Shown here: piece by piece, positions 60,270-64,000 of the stretch
Layout of the letters: the number at the start of each line of letters is the position of its first letter
Position numbering within the stretch: the first letter of the stretch is position 1
Assembly: GCA_036397555.1 (NCBI GenBank)
Contig: DASWIS010000008.1
Span: 310,001-374,000, forward strand
Direction of reading: 5' to 3'
Source: Candidatus Zixiibacteriota bacterium
Lineage (GTDB): Bacteria; Zixibacteria; MSB-5A5; WJJR01
Length of the DNA: 64,000 bases
Position numbers and translations under genes: made by a program
The notes under the pieces: model-generated
Seen by the model: the letters and a program-made list of their open reading frames with translations, nothing else
Databases searched by the model: none
Told to the model about the DNA's origin: nothing

Positions 60270-62000
60270 ATGACCAACTGTACGCGATTTGTCCTCACCA
60301 TCTTGTCAATGGCGGTTTCGTTGTCGGTCGGCGGATGCAGTCGGACCGAACGCACCGGCGACCTGATCGTCGCGCAAGTTGGCGAACACACAATCCCGCT
60401 GCGCGACATCACCGACTACATTGCCAGCATGCGTGTCGACTATCCCTCCGCAGAGGCAGAGTTGGCGGCGCGTGAGAAATACCTCGACCGGCTGATCGAA
60501 AAGCGCCTGCTGATCATCGGCGGCTACGGACGGGCGCTGGATGCCGACATCGGATTGCTGGAAAAGGTGGAGGCCGAGAAAGACAAGCTGTTGTTCGATG
60601 AACTGTACCGCACTCAAGTCCTTGATCAGTTGAGCGTGACCGAAGCAGAGGTGAAGGACGCCTACGAGCACTATTTCGACCGCGTTCAGTTTCGTCACAT
60701 TCTGATCGAATCCGCAGCGCTGGGCGATTCGGTCATGGAGCAATTGCGAAACGGCGCCGATTTCGGGGACATGGCGGAGCGTTTCTCGTTCGATGAACAG
60801 ACGCGATTTCGCGGCGGCGAGATGGGGCGCGACTTCGAGTGGGGTGAGTTTCCCGAACCCCTGAATGCCGCGTTATTCGAATCTTCCGTCGGAGAAAACG
60901 TCGGACCGATCGAAACCGATTTCGGATGGCACATCTTTCAGGTCACCGGCAAACGGGAGCTCGAAAGGCAGGAGTTCGCGACGCTGCGGCCGTTTCTGGA
61001 AACACGGCTCAAGCGTCGCAAGGAGAACGCCCGGCGCAAGGAGCACTTAGTCGAAATACAGCTTCGCAACAGTATCGAGTATGCCCCGTCCACGTTGGCC
61101 GATTGGCGTGGTCGGCTGCAGGCCATTGCCGACACGGCGGATTTGCTGCCGGGCACGCGGCCGACCGTCAATCCCAGTGCGCTCTCGCCCGATGATGCCG
61201 CGCGTGTCATGTACCGGTTCGGTGCCGGGTTGGAGGTCCACTTCGGAGAATTCTGCGCCGCCTTGTCGCAACGTTCCCCCTATGAGCAACCCGATCCCGC
61301 CGACACGCTCGAACTGCAACTCTTCGCGTTCAATCACTCGCTCTATGACATCCTGCGTGACGAGGCCATGCGGCTCAAACTCGACGAATCGGACATCTAT
61401 AAGGAGCGGGTCCGCGAATATCACGAAACGCTGATGGCCGACATCATGCGCGGAGAAATCCTTCCACGGGGTATTGCCGTCACCGAAGAGGATTTGCGCC
61501 GGATATACGAGGCACAGCCCGATTCCTTCGTCCAGGGCCCGCAGTTTCATGTGCGCGAGCTGCTGGTCTTCGATTCGGTCGAAGCGCGACAATTGATGGA
61601 ACAAGTGCGCACAGGGAGTTCGTTGGAGGAGTTGGCCCGACGATACACTCAGCGTACCGGCATGCAGTCAAAAGGCGGCGACTTGGGCTGGCTCAGCGAG
61701 GGCATGTACGACGACATCTATGCGAGCGCCGCCCAAATGGAAATCGGTGAAGTGCGACGGTCCGACGGGACCGGTCAGTATTCGATCATTCAACTACTCG
61801 CTCGGCGCCCGGGACGGCAACTGGCCTACGAAGAAATCGAGGCGGAACTCTTCAATGTCGTTCAGCGTCAGCGGACCGATTCGGTCATCTCAACATACCT
61901 TGATTCGATACGCACAATGAACACCGTGGTCATTCATGACGATGTGCTCCGAGTCGGTCTGGGAGAACGGCCACTCAGCACGGAGCAGCCCGGATCATAA
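60270..62000 (+). CDS. Double-parvulin peptidyl-prolyl isomerase lipoprotein
   Basis: A 576-residue exported protein with lipobox-like VSLSVGGC. An N-terminal SurA-like helical region is followed by a parvulin domain at ~130-225 (FRHILIESAALGDSV, RFRGGEMGRDFEWGEFPEPL, FGWHIFQVTGK). A helical spacer leads to a second parvulin at ~425-515 (FHVRELLVFDSVEAR, KGGDLGWLSEGMY). It assists folding of outer-membrane proteins. GGGG precedes ATG 60270; upstream ATGs at 60231 and 60252 are alternatives. A SurA-like gene follows 28 bp later. Confidence 0.88.
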   Translation: MTNCTRFVLTILSMAVSLSVGGCSRTERTGDLIVAQVGEHTIPLRDITDYIASMRVDYPSAEAELAAREKYLDRLIEKRLLIIGGYGRALDADIGLLEKVEAEKDKLLFDELYRTQVLDQLSVTEAEVKDAYEHYFDRVQFRHILIESAALGDSVMEQLRNGADFGDMAERFSFDEQTRFRGGEMGRDFEWGEFPEPLNAALFESSVGENVGPIETDFGWHIFQVTGKRELERQEFATLRPFLETRLKRRKENARRKEHLVEIQLRNSIEYAPSTLADWRGRLQAIADTADLLPGTRPTVNPSALSPDDAARVMYRFGAGLEVHFGEFCAALSQRSPYEQPDPADTLELQLFAFNHSLYDILRDEAMRLKLDESDIYKERVREYHETLMADIMRGEILPRGIAVTEEDLRRIYEAQPDSFVQGPQFHVRELLVFDSVEARQLMEQVRTGSSLEELARRYTQRTGMQSKGGDLGWLSEGMYDDIYASAAQMEIGEVRRSDGTGQYSIIQLLARRPGRQLAYEEIEAELFNVVQRQRTDSVISTYLDSIRTMNTVVIHDDVLRVGLGERPLSTEQPGS

Positions 62001-62028
62001 CCCCAAGCGCAGGCGAGTGAACTCACGC

Positions 62029-63360
62029 ATGAGACGAAAACTCAGCCGTTTCCGGAATTGGTTGTGTCTGCTCGTGATCGCGCAGATTGCGATCGCCAAT
62101 GGACAGGACGTTGTCGAAGAACCGATCGCGATCGTGGCCGATCGGGTGATCCTGCGCTCCGAATGGGAAACCCAGTTGTCGTTGCACAGCATGCAGGCGA
62201 ACGTCGATGCCAACGACCCGCTCGTGCGCGACACCCTGGGACAGGTCATTCTGGATCAGATGATCAACGATCAGCTCATCTTGTTGGTGGCTGAACAGGA
62301 CTCCACTCTGATGGTGTCGCCCAAGGAACTCGATGAGGCGGTCGAAGAGCACATTCTGTCGCTGCGCCGGCGCTATCCAACCGACGATCAGTTCCATCGT
62401 GACTTGGCTCAAGAGGGGCTGACCGAACGTGACCTGCGTGTGCGCTTTCGGCAGGATATCAATAACCAACTGCTCAAACAAAAACTGATGCAGCGCAAGC
62501 TTTCCGACGTGGCGGTCTCGCACGGTGAAGTCCGCGAGTTTTACAGCCACTACAGCGACTCGCTCCCGGTCCGCCCGGCCGGAATCAAGCTGGCACACAT
62601 TCTCTTGCCGGTCGACGTGTCCGAATCGGTCGTCGACGCCACGCGCGAGCGGCTCACGCGCATTCTTGGGGAGATCCGCGATGGGTTGGACTTCGGCGAG
62701 GCCGCGCGCAAGTACTCCGCCGATGCCAGCGCGCCCAACGGCGGCGATCTCGGGTGGTTTGGCAAAGGGGAGATGGTCGCCGAGTTCGAACAGGCCGCGT
62801 TTGCCTTGACGCCCGGACAAACGTCCGGTGTGCTTCGCACTCCGTTCGGGTGGCACCTGATCCAATGCATTGAACGCACGGCCGAACGGGTCCATGCGCG
62901 GCACGTCATCCTGACCCTGGAGCCGACCGGCGCCGACTCGGCGGCTGTGAGGGCGCGCGCCGATTCCGCCGCCGCGCTCTCTCTCTCCGGCGAGGACTTC
63001 TGCCTGCTCGCACAGGAGTATTCCAAAGACGAGGAGACGCGAAAGAATTGCGGTGAGCTGGGCTGGTATCCGATCGAAGAGATGTTTGAGGAATTCAAGA
63101 CCGTACTGGCGGATGCGGGCAACGGTGCGATCGCCGGGCCGGTGATGACCAAGTATGGATGGCATGTCCTGCGCGTGCTGGATCGACGCCCCGCGCACCG
63201 TCTGAATCTGACCGACGACTGGGACGCGATCAAACAGATCGCGCGCCAGGACAAGACCAATCGCGTCCTGACCGATTGGATTGCCGAAGTTCGCGAAGAC
63301 ACCTATGTCGACATCCGACCGCTGTCGGCACGACGTACGCTGACCCCATCATCACCCTGA
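62029..63360 (+). CDS. SurA-type periplasmic chaperone/isomerase
   Basis: A 443-residue protein with a signal peptide (LCLLVIAQIAIANGQ) and the SurA order. An N-terminal domain (ADRVILRSEWETQL) and helices precede parvulin 1 at ~180-285 (AHILLPVDVSESV, NGGDLGWFGKGEMV, FGWHLIQCIE) and parvulin 2 at ~290-395 (RHVILTLEPTGADSA, CGELGWYPIEEMF, YGWHVLRVLD), then a C-terminal helix. SurA delivers outer-membrane proteins. It is adjacent to and probably co-transcribed with the lipoprotein parvulin. The start could also be GTG 62017. Confidence 0.9.
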   Translation: MRRKLSRFRNWLCLLVIAQIAIANGQDVVEEPIAIVADRVILRSEWETQLSLHSMQANVDANDPLVRDTLGQVILDQMINDQLILLVAEQDSTLMVSPKELDEAVEEHILSLRRRYPTDDQFHRDLAQEGLTERDLRVRFRQDINNQLLKQKLMQRKLSDVAVSHGEVREFYSHYSDSLPVRPAGIKLAHILLPVDVSESVVDATRERLTRILGEIRDGLDFGEAARKYSADASAPNGGDLGWFGKGEMVAEFEQAAFALTPGQTSGVLRTPFGWHLIQCIERTAERVHARHVILTLEPTGADSAAVRARADSAAALSLSGEDFCLLAQEYSKDEETRKNCGELGWYPIEEMFEEFKTVLADAGNGAIAGPVMTKYGWHVLRVLDRRPAHRLNLTDDWDAIKQIARQDKTNRVLTDWIAEVREDTYVDIRPLSARRTLTPSSP

Positions 63361-63466
63361 ATTGTGCGTCGCAATGAGCGCCTTGATGAACGGCCCCGAG
63401 CATTTCTCCACAGAATGTCCGATCGGCGTGCGAATCTGCGCCCGTTTGACGCGGCCATAATCTGAC

Positions 63467-64000
63467 ATGAGCGGATTCGATACATCGCGACCGATTGAGC
63501 GGGCGATCATCGTCGGGTTTGGCCGCAACGGTTCATCGCGACATGCGATGGAGCAGTCGATGGCCGAGTTGGAGCGCCTGGTGGAATCGGCCGGCGGACG
63601 GACCGTGGGGAGCGTAAGCCAAGTGGGACGGCCGCACCCGGCGCACCTGGTCGGCACGGGCAAGCTCGCGGAAATCGGGCAATTGGCCAATTCCGCCAAT
63701 GCCGACCTCGTTGTATTCGATGAGGAGCTCTCGCCGTCGCAGGTTGTCAATGTCGAGCAGCGCCTCCGACGAAAGATCGTCGATCGCTCGATGCTGATTC
63801 TGGCGATCTTCGCGCGCCACGCCCACACGAAAGAAGCCAAGACGCAGGTCGAATTGGCACAGTACGAGTATCTTTATCCGCGCCTGGCCGGGCAGTGGAC
63901 TCACATGACCCGACATTGGGGAGGCATCGGCACACGGGGACCGGGCGAGACTCAGTTGGAGACAGATCGCCGGCTGGTCGGGCGACGCATTCTGCGTCTC
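63467..64000 (+). CDS. hflX: GTPase HflX, N-terminal part (runs off the window)
   Basis: The first 178 residues of HflX, a ribosome-associated GTPase involved in heat-stress ribosome rescue. PHPAHLVGTGKLAEIGQL is the N-terminal HflX domain (glycine-rich GTGK loop). The coiled part leads to the diagnostic WGGIGTRGPGETQLETDRR just before the G domain, which lies beyond the right edge. The start is ATG 63467. Confidence 0.93.
   Translation, partial: MSGFDTSRPIERAIIVGFGRNGSSRHAMEQSMAELERLVESAGGRTVGSVSQVGRPHPAHLVGTGKLAEIGQLANSANADLVVFDEELSPSQVVNVEQRLRRKIVDRSMLILAIFARHAHTKEAKTQVELAQYEYLYPRLAGQWTHMTRHWGGIGTRGPGETQLETDRRLVGRRILRL

Noticed and set aside
62023-63198. 391-residue minus-strand open frame opposite the SurA-like gene
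   Set aside because: Antisense shadow; no start signal and no homology pattern.

Overview
The window is a dense, GC-rich bacterial chromosome segment made almost entirely of housekeeping and cell-surface genes. I see no rRNA, tRNA, CRISPR array, transposase or phage gene. The organism is Gram-negative (diderm): it encodes several lipoproteins with clear lipoboxes, two SurA/PpiC-type periplasmic chaperones, an OmpA-domain protein, a Tat-like exported superoxide dismutase and a type IV pilus motor. The gene mix (DUF4388 protein, MglA with several roadblock proteins, a geranylgeranyl-reductase/ferredoxin pair, pyruvoyl arginine decarboxylase) suggests a deep-branching lineage, perhaps near the FCB group such as Zixibacteria. 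That placement is inference from gene content and is weak.

Layout: (1) 0-7 kb: topA, xerC, hslV, hslU, argF, resembling the codV-clpQ-clpY context of Firmicutes. (2) 7-17 kb: three lipoproteins (two of them tandem paralogues), a thioesterase, a degenerate RNase H-fold protein, a beta-propeller-like secreted protein, a ferredoxin plus geranylgeranyl reductase pair, a periplasmic-type Fe/Mn superoxide dismutase, an OmpA protein and an exported truncated haemoglobin. (3) 17-21 kb: rpsT divergent from murJ, then a ComEC whose metallo-beta-lactamase domain has lost its histidine motif. (4) 21-33 kb, the centrepiece: a DUF4388 protein carrying two well-formed MshEN-type c-di-GMP motifs, a small membrane protein, a TPR/roadblock-like protein, a membrane/roadblock protein, MglB, an MglA with a long tail, a second MglB, then pilB, pilT, pilC and a PilS-type kinase. 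This looks like one polarity and motility module in which a small GTPase and its regulators are encoded next to the pilus motors. (5) 33-41 kb: polyprenyl diphosphate synthase, a VWA membrane protein, GNAT, eno, ftsB, recO and glycyl-tRNA synthetase. A HEPN/MNT toxin-antitoxin-like pair sits directly behind glyS between two 62-bp copies of the glyS 3' end. (6) 41-48 kb: cyclophilin, a VOC protein, RidA, a ~200-bp foldback element, acyl-CoA dehydrogenase plus a UbiA-family enzyme, and a minus-strand ptsN-lipoprotein-pyrE group. (7) 48-54 kb: pth-rpsF-rpsR-rplI, a bifunctional-nuclease-domain protein, a TPR plus periplasmic-binding-fold protein and three coupled small genes. (8) 54-64 kb: the arginine-to-putrescine pair (pyruvoyl arginine decarboxylase, agmatinase), an RRM protein convergent with a cold-shock protein, mfd, two parvulin chaperones and the start of hflX, which runs off the window.

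Start codons were chosen from visible Shine-Dalgarno sequences and family alignment. In several places this gives a shorter protein than the longest open frame. GTG and TTG starts are common here, as are short ATGA/GTGA overlaps, which point to translational coupling.
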